Of a DNA stretch of 64,000 nucleotides, positions 19,544-27,680 are shown one piece after another. The translations under genes were made by a program, and so were the position numbers. Under the pieces are notes generated by a model. The model worked only from the letters and a program-made list of their open reading frames with translations, had not been told where the DNA came from and did not search any database. Every line of letters starts with the position of its first letter. The stretch's first letter is position 1. The DNA lies in contig NZ_CP104007.1 in NCBI RefSeq assembly GCF_029201545.1, forward strand, positions 124,001-188,000. Direction: 5' to 3'. The DNA is from Devosia sp. FJ2-5-3 (lineage in GTDB: Bacteria > Pseudomonadota > Alphaproteobacteria > Rhizobiales > Devosiaceae).

Positions 19544-20557
19544 ATGTCGATTGCGGTTTCTACCTTTGGCGAGCATGACGGCAAGCGGGTCGACCAGTTC
19601 CGCCTGGTCAGCGACACCGGCGTCAGTGTCGATATCATCGGCTATGGCGTGGCCGTGCGCGACTGGCGCGTGCCCGTTGCCGGTGGCGAGCGGAGCGTCG
19701 TGCTCGGCTTTGACGATTTCCAATCCTATCCCCTGCACAGCCCGCATTTCGGCTCGCTGGCCGGTCGCGTGGCCAATCGCATCAAGAATGCCTCGTTCGA
19801 GCTGGATGGCGTCACGTACAAGCTGCCGCCCAATGCGGGCGAGCTGCAGCTGCATGGCGGCACTGAGGGCCTTGGTCGTCAGGTGTGGTCGGGGCAGGTG
19901 GACAATGCCAACAACGCCGTGCGCTTCACCCATTTTTCGCCTGATGGGGCGATGGGTTATCCCGGCAATGTCAATTTTGCGGCCACATATAGCCTCCAGG
20001 GCAACAAGCTCCGGTTGGAACTGAGCGCGACGACGGACCGGGCCACGCCGATCAGCCTCGTCCAGCACCAATATTTCAACCTGGGCACGGGCGTCGATGT
20101 GCTCGACCACACGATCCAGGTCAATTCCAGCGCCTATACGCTGCTTGGCGACGATCTGGCGCCGACCGGGGCGATCCTGCCCTCGCGCGGCACGAAATAT
20201 GATCTGCGCACGCCGCGGACGATGCGCGACGAAAACGGGCAGCCGGTCGACTATGATATCGGCATGGTGCTCGACAGCGGCCGCAAGACCAGCGAACCCA
20301 TCGCCACCGCGCTGTCGCCGGACAAGGATCTGACGCTCAAGCTGTGGAGCGACCGGCCGGGCGTGCAGGTCTATAACAGCGTCTGGACCGATGTGCCGGC
20401 GCCGGGCCTCGGCGGCAAGAAATATGGCCGGTTCTCCGGCTTCTGCCTCGAGGACCAGAATTTGGCCGACGCGCTGCACAACCCGCACTTCCCCAATATC
20501 ATCCACTCGCCCGACCGGCCCTACAGCCATTGGTGCGAGATCGAGATCGCTGAGTAG
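19544..20557 (+). CDS. galM: Aldose 1-epimerase (mutarotase)
   Basis: Interconverts alpha and beta anomers of aldoses such as xylose, glucose or galactose. The 337-aa beta-supersandwich protein has NRIKNASFELDGVTYKLPPN, the catalytic His in VQHQYFNLGTG, the DVLDHTIQVN strand and the catalytic Glu in GFCLEDQNLADALHNPHFPN. GAGAGGGGC before the ATG supports the start. It is divergent from the xylose regulator, so it probably serves xylose use by speeding formation of the anomer that XylA accepts. Confidence 0.93.
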   Translation: MSIAVSTFGEHDGKRVDQFRLVSDTGVSVDIIGYGVAVRDWRVPVAGGERSVVLGFDDFQSYPLHSPHFGSLAGRVANRIKNASFELDGVTYKLPPNAGELQLHGGTEGLGRQVWSGQVDNANNAVRFTHFSPDGAMGYPGNVNFAATYSLQGNKLRLELSATTDRATPISLVQHQYFNLGTGVDVLDHTIQVNSSAYTLLGDDLAPTGAILPSRGTKYDLRTPRTMRDENGQPVDYDIGMVLDSGRKTSEPIATALSPDKDLTLKLWSDRPGVQVYNSVWTDVPAPGLGGKKYGRFSGFCLEDQNLADALHNPHFPNIIHSPDRPYSHWCEIEIAE

Positions 20558-20577
20558 GGGTTACCCCCTCCTAACTA

Positions 20578-20637
20578 GCCATTCGAGCATAGCTCTCATG
20601 GCCTTCTTGCCTAAAATTGCTCCTCAGGAGCAATTTT
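20578..20637 (+). repeat. Family B tandem-hairpin element, copy 2
   Basis: Hairpin 1 has outer arms GCCAT/ATGGC and inner arms GAGC/GCTC with loop ATA. Hairpin 2 (20613-20637) pairs AAAATTGCTCCT with AGGAGCAATTTT around one C. It begins 20 bases after the galM stop codon. Confidence 0.75.
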
Positions 20638-20717
20638 GCCTGCGGCCGGCGCGAAGCCCCTGATATGGGGAGGGATCTGCCGGTGGCTCTCGAATTTTGC
20701 GGCAAACGCGATTATTT

Positions 20718-20750
20718 CCTCCCCCTGTCGGCGGGAGGTTAGGTGGGGGT
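20718..20750. repeat. Family C hairpin unit, single
   Basis: CCTCCCCC, an imperfect short loop and GGGAGG, followed by TTAGGTGGGGG, in the gap between galM and the WYL regulator. Confidence 0.7.
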
Positions 20751-20818
20751 TTGGGCAATCGCCCATGGACCTGAGGTGCTGAATTTGGCACGCTCGGCCC
20801 TCCCCAAAGGAAAGCGCC

Positions 20819-21526
20819 ATGGACAAGACCGAGCGGCTTTTTGCCATTATGGACGCGTTGCGGCGGCACCGCATGCCGATTACGGCGGCAGCGCTGGCGG
20901 ATGAGCAGGGCGTCTCCGTGCGCACGCTTTATCGCGATATCCAGACCCTGATCGGGCTCGGCGCGCCGATCGATGGCGAGGCGGGCATCGGCTATATGCT
21001 GAAACCGGGGTTTTTCCTGCCGCCGCTGATGTTTTCGCCCGAGGAACTGGAGGCCCTGGTGCTCGGTGCGCGCTGGGTGGAGGCGCAGCCCGATGATGGG
21101 CTGGGGGCAGCGGCGCGCAATGCGCTCGCAAAGATTGCCACGGCTTCGCCCGAAGACTTACGCGATCGCATCAGCGACACGGCGCTCTGGCCGGTGGCGG
21201 TCTGGGGCGCGCGCAAGCCGATACCGGTGCTGGGCGATATCAGGCTGGCCATGCGCCAGGAAAAGGCCGTGCAGATCGACTATGAGGACGAGCAGGGGCG
21301 GCCTTCGACCCGCACCATCTGGCCGGTGGGGATCGCCTTTTACGAGGGCAAGCAGACGATTGCCGCCTGGTGCTGCCTGCGCGGGGATTTTCGCAATTTC
21401 CGCACCGATCGCATCATCTGCCTGACGCTCAGCGATGACCGCTATGGCAAGCGTCGCTCCGTGCTGGAACGGGAATGGCGCGAGAGCTGGTCGCGCGATG
21501 CACAGCATATGCAGGCGGGCGAGTAA
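20819..21526 (+). CDS. YafY-type transcriptional regulator (HTH-11 and WYL domains)
   Basis: A 235-aa regulator with an N-terminal winged helix (LFAIMDALRRHRMPITAAAL then VSVRTLYRDIQTL) and a C-terminal WYL domain (VQIDYEDEQG...RTIWPVGIAFYEGKQTIAAWCCLR). WYL proteins sense ligands and control diverse genes; the target here is unknown. No gene is divergent from it: it is preceded by repeats and converges on the ScfR gene. Start ATG follows GGAAAGCGCC. Confidence 0.9.
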   Translation: MDKTERLFAIMDALRRHRMPITAAALADEQGVSVRTLYRDIQTLIGLGAPIDGEAGIGYMLKPGFFLPPLMFSPEELEALVLGARWVEAQPDDGLGAAARNALAKIATASPEDLRDRISDTALWPVAVWGARKPIPVLGDIRLAMRQEKAVQIDYEDEQGRPSTRTIWPVGIAFYEGKQTIAAWCCLRGDFRNFRTDRIICLTLSDDRYGKRRSVLEREWRESWSRDAQHMQAGE

Positions 21527-21541
21527 CGGCTTGGCGACAGG

Positions 21542-22948
21542 CTAACCCATTCGGGCGTAGATACTTTCCGGCCTGATGCTATCGTCGAGCCGGAAGCGGT
21601 GATCGGCCGGGGGATGGGCGCGGCTCGAACATTCGAGGCGCGGGCAGATGCGACAGCCCGTGCCGATGGGCACGATCTGCTGTTCGCTGGTGAGATCGAC
21701 ACCCTCGGCATAGATCATCTCTTTGGCGTGGTGGATGGCGCAGCCCAGCCCGATGGAAAGATGCCGGCGCGGGGCATTGTAGCGATAATCGCCCTTGGTG
21801 ATGGTGCGGGCGATGCAGAAATAGCGCTGGCCATCGGGCATCTGGCTGATCTGCACATTGATGCGGTCGGGCGCGAGGAAAGCGGCATAGATATTCCAGC
21901 GCGGGCAGGCGCCCGAATGGCGCGGGATGTGAATGCCCGAGAGCGAAAAGCGCTTGGAAATATTGCCCGCAATATCGGTGCGCACGAGGTGCAGCGGAAT
22001 GCCCGAAGCGCCCTTGCGCTGCAGCGTGGTCATGCGGTGACAGACTTGCTCGAAACTGGCCCCGAACCGCCGTCCGATGCGATCGATGTCATAGCGATGG
22101 TCGCGGCAGGCTTTCAAAAAGGGCTCATAGGGCATGAGCAGGGCGGCGGCGAAATAGGAGGAGAGGACGTTGCGCGCCAGAGCCGGTGCGTCGCCCTCGG
22201 GGAGATTGGCCCCGTCGATGACGGCGTCGATCTCGGCACTGGCGGCCAGCGTGCCGATTTGCTGGGCGAGGAGGAAGGACGCCGTTTCGCCGGGCAGGAG
22301 ATCGGAGACCAGGAGATGCCGTCGCGCGGCGTCGAGCTGCCGCGCCACACCATGGGGCAGGGAGGCGAGACGCGTTTCGAGCCCGAAGACGTTGAAAAGA
22401 TAGGTCTTTATGCCGGTTTCGAAACTGTCGCCGGAATTGTCGATATCGACGCGGACGCGCTCGGCGGCTTCCTCGAGGGCGGGGAAGTGATTGGCGTTGG
22501 CCTGGAGAAAATCCGAGATGGCATCCGTGGCGAGGTGAAAGGGTTCCGCCTCCCCTGGCATCGGGCGCGGGGAGGCGGCGCCGGTAAAATTCTTGTAGCG
22601 ATCATAGAGTTTTAGCACGGCGCGCGCCGCCGCCGGATTGGCGTGGGCGAGATCTCGGATTTCGAGATTGGTGAGGTCGCTGTCGGCAAAGAGATCATCG
22701 CCGAAGATCTCCATGAGATCGCCAACGAGGCGCCCCTCGTCGCTGTCGACAAGCTCGCCCGGCTCGACTCCAAAATAACCGGCGATGGAAAAGAGCAGCG
22801 GCACCGTGACCTTGCGCCGGTTGTGCTCGATGAGGTTGAGATAACTGGGGGAGATACCCAGCGCGGCGGCAAGGTCGGCCTGGCTGAGATGGCGCACGCG
22901 GCGCAAGCGCTTGATGCGCCCTCCGATCTGGCTCCCTGACGCCTCCAT
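21542..22948 (-). CDS. Short-chain fatty acyl regulator, XRE/ImmA-IrrE type (ScfR/RamB-like)
   Basis: A 468-aa regulator: an N-terminal XRE helix-turn-helix (IKRLRRVRHLSQADLAAALGISPSYLNLIEHNRRK, residues about 11-45), a degenerate IrrE-like middle region without a clear HExxH, and a C-terminal DUF2083 domain with a cysteine cluster CRICPRLEC. Relatives (RamB, PrpR, PccR) bind acyl-CoA and control glyoxylate or propionate genes. It is divergent from a 75-aa ORF and isocitrate lyase, so aceA control by acetyl-CoA or a related ligand is likely. Repeats of CTTTACA fill the shared promoter. Confidence 0.9.
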   Translation of the reverse strand: MEASGSQIGGRIKRLRRVRHLSQADLAAALGISPSYLNLIEHNRRKVTVPLLFSIAGYFGVEPGELVDSDEGRLVGDLMEIFGDDLFADSDLTNLEIRDLAHANPAAARAVLKLYDRYKNFTGAASPRPMPGEAEPFHLATDAISDFLQANANHFPALEEAAERVRVDIDNSGDSFETGIKTYLFNVFGLETRLASLPHGVARQLDAARRHLLVSDLLPGETASFLLAQQIGTLAASAEIDAVIDGANLPEGDAPALARNVLSSYFAAALLMPYEPFLKACRDHRYDIDRIGRRFGASFEQVCHRMTTLQRKGASGIPLHLVRTDIAGNISKRFSLSGIHIPRHSGACPRWNIYAAFLAPDRINVQISQMPDGQRYFCIARTITKGDYRYNAPRRHLSIGLGCAIHHAKEMIYAEGVDLTSEQQIVPIGTGCRICPRLECSSRAHPPADHRFRLDDSIRPESIYARMG

Positions 22949-22962
22949 TCCGACCTCCCAGT

Positions 22963-23072
22963 CTTTACACGCTTTACAATATCGACGGTGCTGATTGACA
23001 GCCGCTTTACAGCTTTACAGCCGGTTATGTGGTTATTTCTTGCATAGCGGACGCCGATGTCAAATCTTTACA
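22963..23072. promoter_or_regulatory. Five CTTTACA repeats: probable ScfR operator
   Basis: CTTTACA occurs at 22963, 22972, 23005, 23013 and 23066, all in the same orientation, as two close pairs (9 and 8 bases start to start) and a single. They occupy the promoter region between the regulator and the gene before aceA. Tandem same-face sites with spacing of under one helical turn suggest cooperative binding and autoregulation. Confidence 0.6.
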
Positions 23073-23094
23073 GCAACAACGAGGAGACATTCGG

Positions 23095-23322
23095 ATGAAC
23101 CGCGATATCGCTCAACGCGACGAGTACATCACCATCATTGCCCCGACCGCCCAGGAAGCCATGGCCCAGTTCAAGGCGCGCGGGCTGGATGATCAGGGTT
23201 TTACTATTGCCGGGCGCATTGGCCGCCATCAGTTCACGCTGGTGGGCGCAGAGGAAGCGCAGGAATTGTTCTCTGGCGCCGGCATGATCGCGGCGACGTT
23301 TTCACGGCGCGTGGCGAGTTAA
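23095..23322 (+). CDS. Small conserved-looking protein upstream of aceA
   Basis: A 75-aa acidic-basic mixed soluble protein (begins MNRDIAQRDEYITIIAPTAQ, ends MIAATFSRRVAS). The ATG at 23095 has GAGGAGA at the right distance; the longer frame starting at 23029 has no such site and runs through the operator. The pattern of two short strands and a helix (YITIIAPTAQEAMAQFKARGL, FTLVGAEEAQELF) suggests a compact alpha/beta fold. I do not know its function. Position between the ScfR operator and isocitrate lyase suggests coregulation with acetate or fatty-acid metabolism. Confidence 0.75.
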   Translation: MNRDIAQRDEYITIIAPTAQEAMAQFKARGLDDQGFTIAGRIGRHQFTLVGAEEAQELFSGAGMIAATFSRRVAS

Positions 23323-23366
23323 GCCTGGCCCTGCCTAGACCACAAGCTCAGCGCTCTTGGCCCCGG

Positions 23367-23400
23367 CCCACCCTAGCCCTCCCCATCGAGGGGAGGGATC
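23367..23400. repeat. Family C hairpin unit, single
   Basis: CCCACCCTAGCCCTCCCC, a short loop and GGGGAGGG, in the gap between the 75-aa gene and aceA. Confidence 0.65.
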
Positions 23401-23423
23401 AGATCGGGGCTCTCACACAGTTT

Positions 23424-23437
23424 GTTCCACGTGAATC
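23424..23437 (+). other. parS-like site 3 (before aceA)
   Basis: GTTCCACGTGAATC, one base different from the common form and the exact reverse complement of site 7. Intergenic, 60 bases before the aceA start. Confidence 0.55.
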
Positions 23438-23496
23438 ACCCAAAAATTTGCCGTTCCAACGGAATGGCGAAGCCGTGCCTGACGAGGAGAAAAAGC

Positions 23497-24792
23497 ATGC
23501 TCGACAAACCCCACAAGCCCGAGAGTTTTCCGACGCCGGACTACGCACCGGACCGCTGGCGCAATATTGCCCGAACCTACACGCCTGCCGATGTGCGTCG
23601 ACTGGCCGGCTCGCTGCCCATTCGCCAAACGCTGGCGGAAAATGGCGCAAAACGGCTCTGGGAATTGCTGCATAGCGAAGATTTCGTGCCGACGCTGGGC
23701 ACTTTTACCGGCAATCAGGCGGTGCAGCAGGTCAAGGCCGGGCTCAAGGCGATCTATCTTTCCGGCTGGCAGGTGGCCGCGGACGCCAATAGCTCAGGCA
23801 ATATGTATCCCGATCAGTCGCTTTATCCGGTCGACAGCGTTCCGGCCGTGGTCAAGCGCATCAACAAGTCCTTGCAGCGCGCCGACCAGATCCAGACGAT
23901 GGAAAAGGCCGACGGCATCGCCACCACCGATATCGACTTTCTCGTGCCCATCATTGCCGACGCAGAAGCCGGTTTTGGCGGCGCGCTCAATGTATTTGAG
24001 CTGATGAAGGCGATGATCGAAGCGGGCGCCGCCGCGGTGCACTTTGAAGACCAACTCGCCAGCGAGAAGAAGTGCGGGCATCTCGGCGGCAAGGTGCTGG
24101 TGCCGACGGCGCAATTCATCAAGACGCTCAATGCAGCGCGGCTTGCGGCCGATGTGATGGGCGTGCCGACGCTGATTATGGCGCGGACCGACGCCGAGGC
24201 GGCGCGGCTGATCACGTCCGATATCGACGAGTATGACCGCCCCTTCGTCACCGGCGAGCGGACGGCTGAGGGATTTTACCGGCTGAAGGGCGGCATTGAC
24301 TGCGCGATTGCCCGAGGGCTGGCCTATGCGCCCTATGCCGATCTCATCTGGTGCGAAACCTCGACGCCGGATCTCAGCGAAGCGCGCCGCTTTGCCGAGG
24401 CCATCCGCAAGGAATATCCGAAGCAGATGCTGGCCTATAATTGCTCGCCGAGCTTTAACTGGGCCAAGCATATGGGCGAGGCCGACATGGAAAAATTCCA
24501 GCGTGAACTGGGGGCCATGGGCTATAAATATCAGTTCATCACGCTGGCGGGCTTCCACAATCTCAGCCTCACCACGTTTGAGCTGGCGCGCGCCTACAAG
24601 GAACGCGGCATGGCCGGATACTCGGCGTTGCAGCAGGCCGAATTTGCTGCCGAAGTCCATGGTTTCTCGGCCGTTCGCCACCAGCGCGAAGTGGGCACCA
24701 GCTATTTTGACGCCGTGTCAATGACGGTCAGCGAGGGCCAGAGCGCCACAACGGCGATGGCCGACTCCACCGAAACCGCGCAATTTCACTGA
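23497..24792 (+). CDS. aceA: Isocitrate lyase
   Basis: Splits isocitrate into succinate and glyoxylate, the first step of the glyoxylate shunt for growth on acetate and fatty acids. The 431-aa protein keeps the catalytic loop KKCGH (Cys near residue 193), the [24 protein letters not shown] substrate region (named by its position, residues about 69-92), [11 protein letters not shown] and FEDQ. The ATG at 23497 has GAGGAGA six bases ahead; a longer open frame from 23422 begins inside the parS-like site. Control by the neighbouring ScfR-type regulator is likely. Confidence 0.96.
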   Translation: MLDKPHKPESFPTPDYAPDRWRNIARTYTPADVRRLAGSLPIRQTLAENGAKRLWELLHSEDFVPTLGTFTGNQAVQQVKAGLKAIYLSGWQVAADANSSGNMYPDQSLYPVDSVPAVVKRINKSLQRADQIQTMEKADGIATTDIDFLVPIIADAEAGFGGALNVFELMKAMIEAGAAAVHFEDQLASEKKCGHLGGKVLVPTAQFIKTLNAARLAADVMGVPTLIMARTDAEAARLITSDIDEYDRPFVTGERTAEGFYRLKGGIDCAIARGLAYAPYADLIWCETSTPDLSEARRFAEAIRKEYPKQMLAYNCSPSFNWAKHMGEADMEKFQRELGAMGYKYQFITLAGFHNLSLTTFELARAYKERGMAGYSALQQAEFAAEVHGFSAVRHQREVGTSYFDAVSMTVSEGQSATTAMADSTETAQFH

Positions 24793-24812
24793 AACCGGGC
24801 AAACCTCCCTCG

Positions 24813-24826
24813 GATTCACGTGAAAC
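24813..24826 (-). other. parS-like site 4 (after aceA)
   Basis: GATTCACGTGAAAC on the plus strand, the reverse complement of the common form, followed by A. Intergenic between aceA and the CSD-DUF1294 gene. Confidence 0.6.
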
Positions 24827-24833
24827 ACCGGAG

Positions 24834-24857
24834 CCCTGGGCTAGTTCAAGCCCAGGG
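24834..24857. terminator. Hairpin between convergent aceA and CSD-DUF1294 genes
   Basis: CCCTGGGCT and AGCCCAGGG form a perfect nine-base stem around AGTTCA. It includes the stop codon of the leftward gene. No T run follows, so it may work as a bidirectional barrier or mRNA 3' end protector. Confidence 0.45.
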
Positions 24858-25482
24858 CGAAACCCATTGGGCGGATGTCGAGCCAGCCGCCCAGAATGGC
24901 GAAGAGAAACAGCAGATGCAGGGCTGCGATGAGGCCGGTGATGGCGGCAAAGTCGGATTTTCGCGTCTTGTGGCGGAGGATAATCTGGCCGGCGAGCCCA
25001 CCGACAATGCCGAAAACAAGGTCGAGCCCATGCAGCATGGCCTCGCTGGTGCGCCACTGGCCGGCCTGGGCGGCGCGCTTGTCGATCAAGTAGGAAAAGA
25101 AGGTGAGGAGGCCCCCGAGCAGGTAAAGTGCGGGCAGCCAAAGGGGAAATGCGCCCAGAACCCAACCGCACACTAGGAGGCCAACGAAGGCGGCGGCGAC
25201 CGGCAGGCGCCATTCAAACCGCGATTGCGGGCGCGACGTCGGCGCCTTGCCCACCGGACGGATGAGGGGCTTGGTCGCCCCGGCGATGCGCACCGAAGCG
25301 GCCTGTTTGCGGCCATCCTCACCGATCTTGGGCACGAAGCTGACGCGATCGCCTAAATTGGGCCGCCGTTGCCGAAGGCCGACTTCACTGATGTGAACGA
25401 AATAGCGCGCGCCGTCATCGGCCTCGATAAAACCGAAACCGCGCGCGTCATTCCATTCCACGAGTGCTCCGCCAAGAGCCAT
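24841..25482 (-). CDS. Cold-shock domain / DUF1294 membrane protein
   Basis: A 213-aa two-part protein. Residues 1-65 form a cold-shock (OB-fold) domain with GGALVEWNDARGFGFIEADD and YFVHISEVG, the RNP1/RNP2-like RNA-binding motifs. The rest is DUF1294 with about four membrane segments and YLIDKRAAQAGQWRTSE followed by HGLDLVFGIVGGLAGQ, the family hallmark. Function is unknown; the fusion puts a nucleic-acid-binding domain at the membrane. The ATG at 25482 has GGAG at good spacing; a TTG two codons earlier is possible. It follows the NUDIX gene by 12 bases. Confidence 0.88.
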   Translation of the reverse strand: MALGGALVEWNDARGFGFIEADDGARYFVHISEVGLRQRRPNLGDRVSFVPKIGEDGRKQAASVRIAGATKPLIRPVGKAPTSRPQSRFEWRLPVAAAFVGLLVCGWVLGAFPLWLPALYLLGGLLTFFSYLIDKRAAQAGQWRTSEAMLHGLDLVFGIVGGLAGQIILRHKTRKSDFAAITGLIAALHLLFLFAILGGWLDIRPMGFALGLN

Positions 25483-25494
25483 GGACAAACTCCG

Positions 25495-25947
25495 CTAGAA
25501 AATGGACGTCCGGAGCGGCAGCTTGATGGGCGCGGGGAAGCCGGTGAGGCGATCTTGCCAGAAGCCGTCGCGGAGGATTTCGGGGAACACATGGCCGGTG
25601 GGAAGGGTTTGGCGCGTAAACCAGCCGGCCTCGCTGATCGATTCGCCGCGGGCAGGATTGGCCGTGACGTCGATTTCGCCCGAGAGATAATCGGCGAGGA
25701 ACCAGAATTTGACGATGCGGCCCCAGCTATCCACCAGCTCGTCGATATAGGCCATGGATTTTGCTGCGACCCGCAGGCCGGTTTCCTCGAAAGCCTCGCG
25801 TTCGGCTGCGGCGGCCAATTCCTCATTTCCCTCGACACCACCGCCGGGGCCGGCCCAGAAATCGTGCTTCCCCGGTCGATAGTGGCGCACGAGTAGGATT
25901 TCATCGCCGCGCATGGCAAGTACGCCGGCCGAAATTCGATGTTTCAT
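25495..25947 (-). CDS. NUDIX hydrolase
   Basis: A 150-aa pyrophosphohydrolase with an intact NUDIX box (GGGVEGNEELAAAAEREAFE then ETGL, residues about 34-57), which binds the divalent metal and cleaves nucleoside diphosphates linked to other moieties. Substrate is unknown. The ATG at 25947 is preceded by AAGGAAAAC; the open frame continues 33 codons upstream without a better start. It lies between comM and the CSD-DUF1294 gene on one strand, with short gaps, so all three may be cotranscribed. Confidence 0.9.
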   Translation of the reverse strand: MKHRISAGVLAMRGDEILLVRHYRPGKHDFWAGPGGGVEGNEELAAAAEREAFEETGLRVAAKSMAYIDELVDSWGRIVKFWFLADYLSGEIDVTANPARGESISEAGWFTRQTLPTGHVFPEILRDGFWQDRLTGFPAPIKLPLRTSIF

Positions 25948-25972
25948 AAGTTTTCCTTGAGGCGTCCGAGGT

Positions 25973-27496
25973 TTAATTGCCGAAATTGAGCCGGTATCCC
26001 AGCGCTTCGGCAATATGGGGCCGCCCAACCTTATCGACGCCAGCAAGATCGGCCAAGGTGCGCGCCACCTTTAGGACGCGGTGATAGGCCCGGGCCGACA
26101 GATTGAACCGATCGGCCGCCTGCAGCAGGAGGGCCTGGCTCTCGGCATCCGGATTGACGATTTTTTCGATGAGTGTCGAGCCCGCCGCCGCATTGGTCGT
26201 AATCTCGGGATGGCCGGCCTCGGCGTAGCGGTGGCGCTGGCGCTCACGGGCCATGGCCACGCGCTTGGCCACGATCTGGGAGGGCTCCGCATTGTCCGCA
26301 GGCCCGATCATGTCGGCGGCGGACACCGCCGGAACATCGATGCGGATATCGATGCGATCGAGGAATGGCCCGGAAACACGCGACTGGTAATCATCGGCAC
26401 AGGCGGCCCCACGCTTGCAGGTGTGGCCCGGCGACCCGGCCAGCCCGCATTTGCAGGGGTTCATGGCCGCGATAAGCTGGAAACGGCTCGGATAGGTGAT
26501 GCGGGCATTGGCCCGGGCAATGAAGGTTTCGCCGCTTTCGAGCGGCTGGCGCAGGCTGTCGAGCACGCTGGGCTGGAACTCGGGCAATTCATCGAGGAAC
26601 AGGACCCCGTTATGAGCAAGGCTGACCTCGCCGGGTTTTACGCGCAGGCCACCGCCCACGAGCGCCGCCATCGAGGCGGAGTGGTGCGGCGCGCGGAAGG
26701 GGCGGCGATCGGAGAGGACACCGTCGACCAGTTCGCCCGCCACCGACTGGATCATCGAAACATCGAGCAGTTCGCGCGGCAAAAGCGGTGGCAGTATAGA
26801 TGGAAGCCGTTGCGCCAGCATGGATTTTCCCGCACCGGGCGGGCCGATCATGAGTAGATTATGGCCGCCGGCGGCAGCGACCTCGAGGGCGCGCCGGGCC
26901 AGGAGCTGGCCACGGATATCAGCGAGATCGGGCAGGGCGGCAAGATCGAGGTTTTGGCGCCGGGGTTTTGGCCGAGCCTGCAATTGATGGCCGGTGAGGT
27001 GATTGACGAGTGCGAGGAGGCTGTCGGCCGCAACGATATCGATGGCCTCGCCGGCCCAGGCGGCCTCGGGGCCCGAATCTTTGGGGCAGATGATGCCCAT
27101 GTCCCGGCCCTGGGCGGAAATGGCGGCATTGAGGATGCCGCCGACATGGGCAAGGCGCCCGTCGAGACCGAGTTCGCCCAGGACGACGAAATTGTCGAGC
27201 CCATCCTGGGGAATCGCGCCCATGGCAGCCATCAGCCCCAGGGCAATGGGCAGATCGTAATGGCTACCCTCCTTGGGAAGATCGGCGGGGGCGAGATTGA
27301 TGGTGATGCGCTTGGGCGGCAGGCCCAGACCGGAGGCGACGAGGGCGGCGCGCACCCGCTCGCTCGATTCCTTGACCGCCTTGTCCGGCAGGCCGACCAC
27401 GAGAAATTTGGGCAGGCCGGGGGCGATCTGGACCTGCACGTCGACGGGCACAGCCTCAATGCCCTGAAACGCCACAGTGGCAACACGCGTGACCAT
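25973..27496 (-). CDS. comM: YifB/ComM family Mg chelatase-like AAA ATPase
   Basis: A 507-aa AAA+ ATPase. The N-terminal part is the Lon-protease-like ChlI domain (VQIAPGLPKFLVVGLPDKAVKES, residues about 22-44), then Walker A GPPGAGKSMLAQRLPSILPP near 215-230, Walker B and a cysteine-rich insert (PCKCGLAGSPGHTCKRG), and the C-terminal Mg_chelatase_C domain. ComM is a hexameric branch-migration helicase that helps integrate transforming DNA; whether this organism is competent is unknown. It is divergent from the GH25 lysozyme gene. Confidence 0.94.
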   Translation of the reverse strand: MVTRVATVAFQGIEAVPVDVQVQIAPGLPKFLVVGLPDKAVKESSERVRAALVASGLGLPPKRITINLAPADLPKEGSHYDLPIALGLMAAMGAIPQDGLDNFVVLGELGLDGRLAHVGGILNAAISAQGRDMGIICPKDSGPEAAWAGEAIDIVAADSLLALVNHLTGHQLQARPKPRRQNLDLAALPDLADIRGQLLARRALEVAAAGGHNLLMIGPPGAGKSMLAQRLPSILPPLLPRELLDVSMIQSVAGELVDGVLSDRRPFRAPHHSASMAALVGGGLRVKPGEVSLAHNGVLFLDELPEFQPSVLDSLRQPLESGETFIARANARITYPSRFQLIAAMNPCKCGLAGSPGHTCKRGAACADDYQSRVSGPFLDRIDIRIDVPAVSAADMIGPADNAEPSQIVAKRVAMARERQRHRYAEAGHPEITTNAAAGSTLIEKIVNPDAESQALLLQAADRFNLSARAYHRVLKVARTLADLAGVDKVGRPHIAEALGYRLNFGN

Positions 27497-27680
27497 ACTG
27501 CAACTCCCCCACTCAAGAGGAACGCTAACAGAAGGTTAAAAACTCCACAAGAACGGAGAGCGAACACAAAATGGTCTGTTAACCATGCGTACTGCCATAT
27601 TGGTTACCCTAAAGCTCCATTAACTTTACCCAGCGCAATTGAAGGCGAATTTTATTGTTGCGTGCCGAGTATTTGCGTTC

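Noticed and set aside
21545..21560. CCCATTCGGGCGTAG resembling the start of family B
   Set aside because: It is the coding end of the ScfR gene and lacks the paired arms and hairpin 2.
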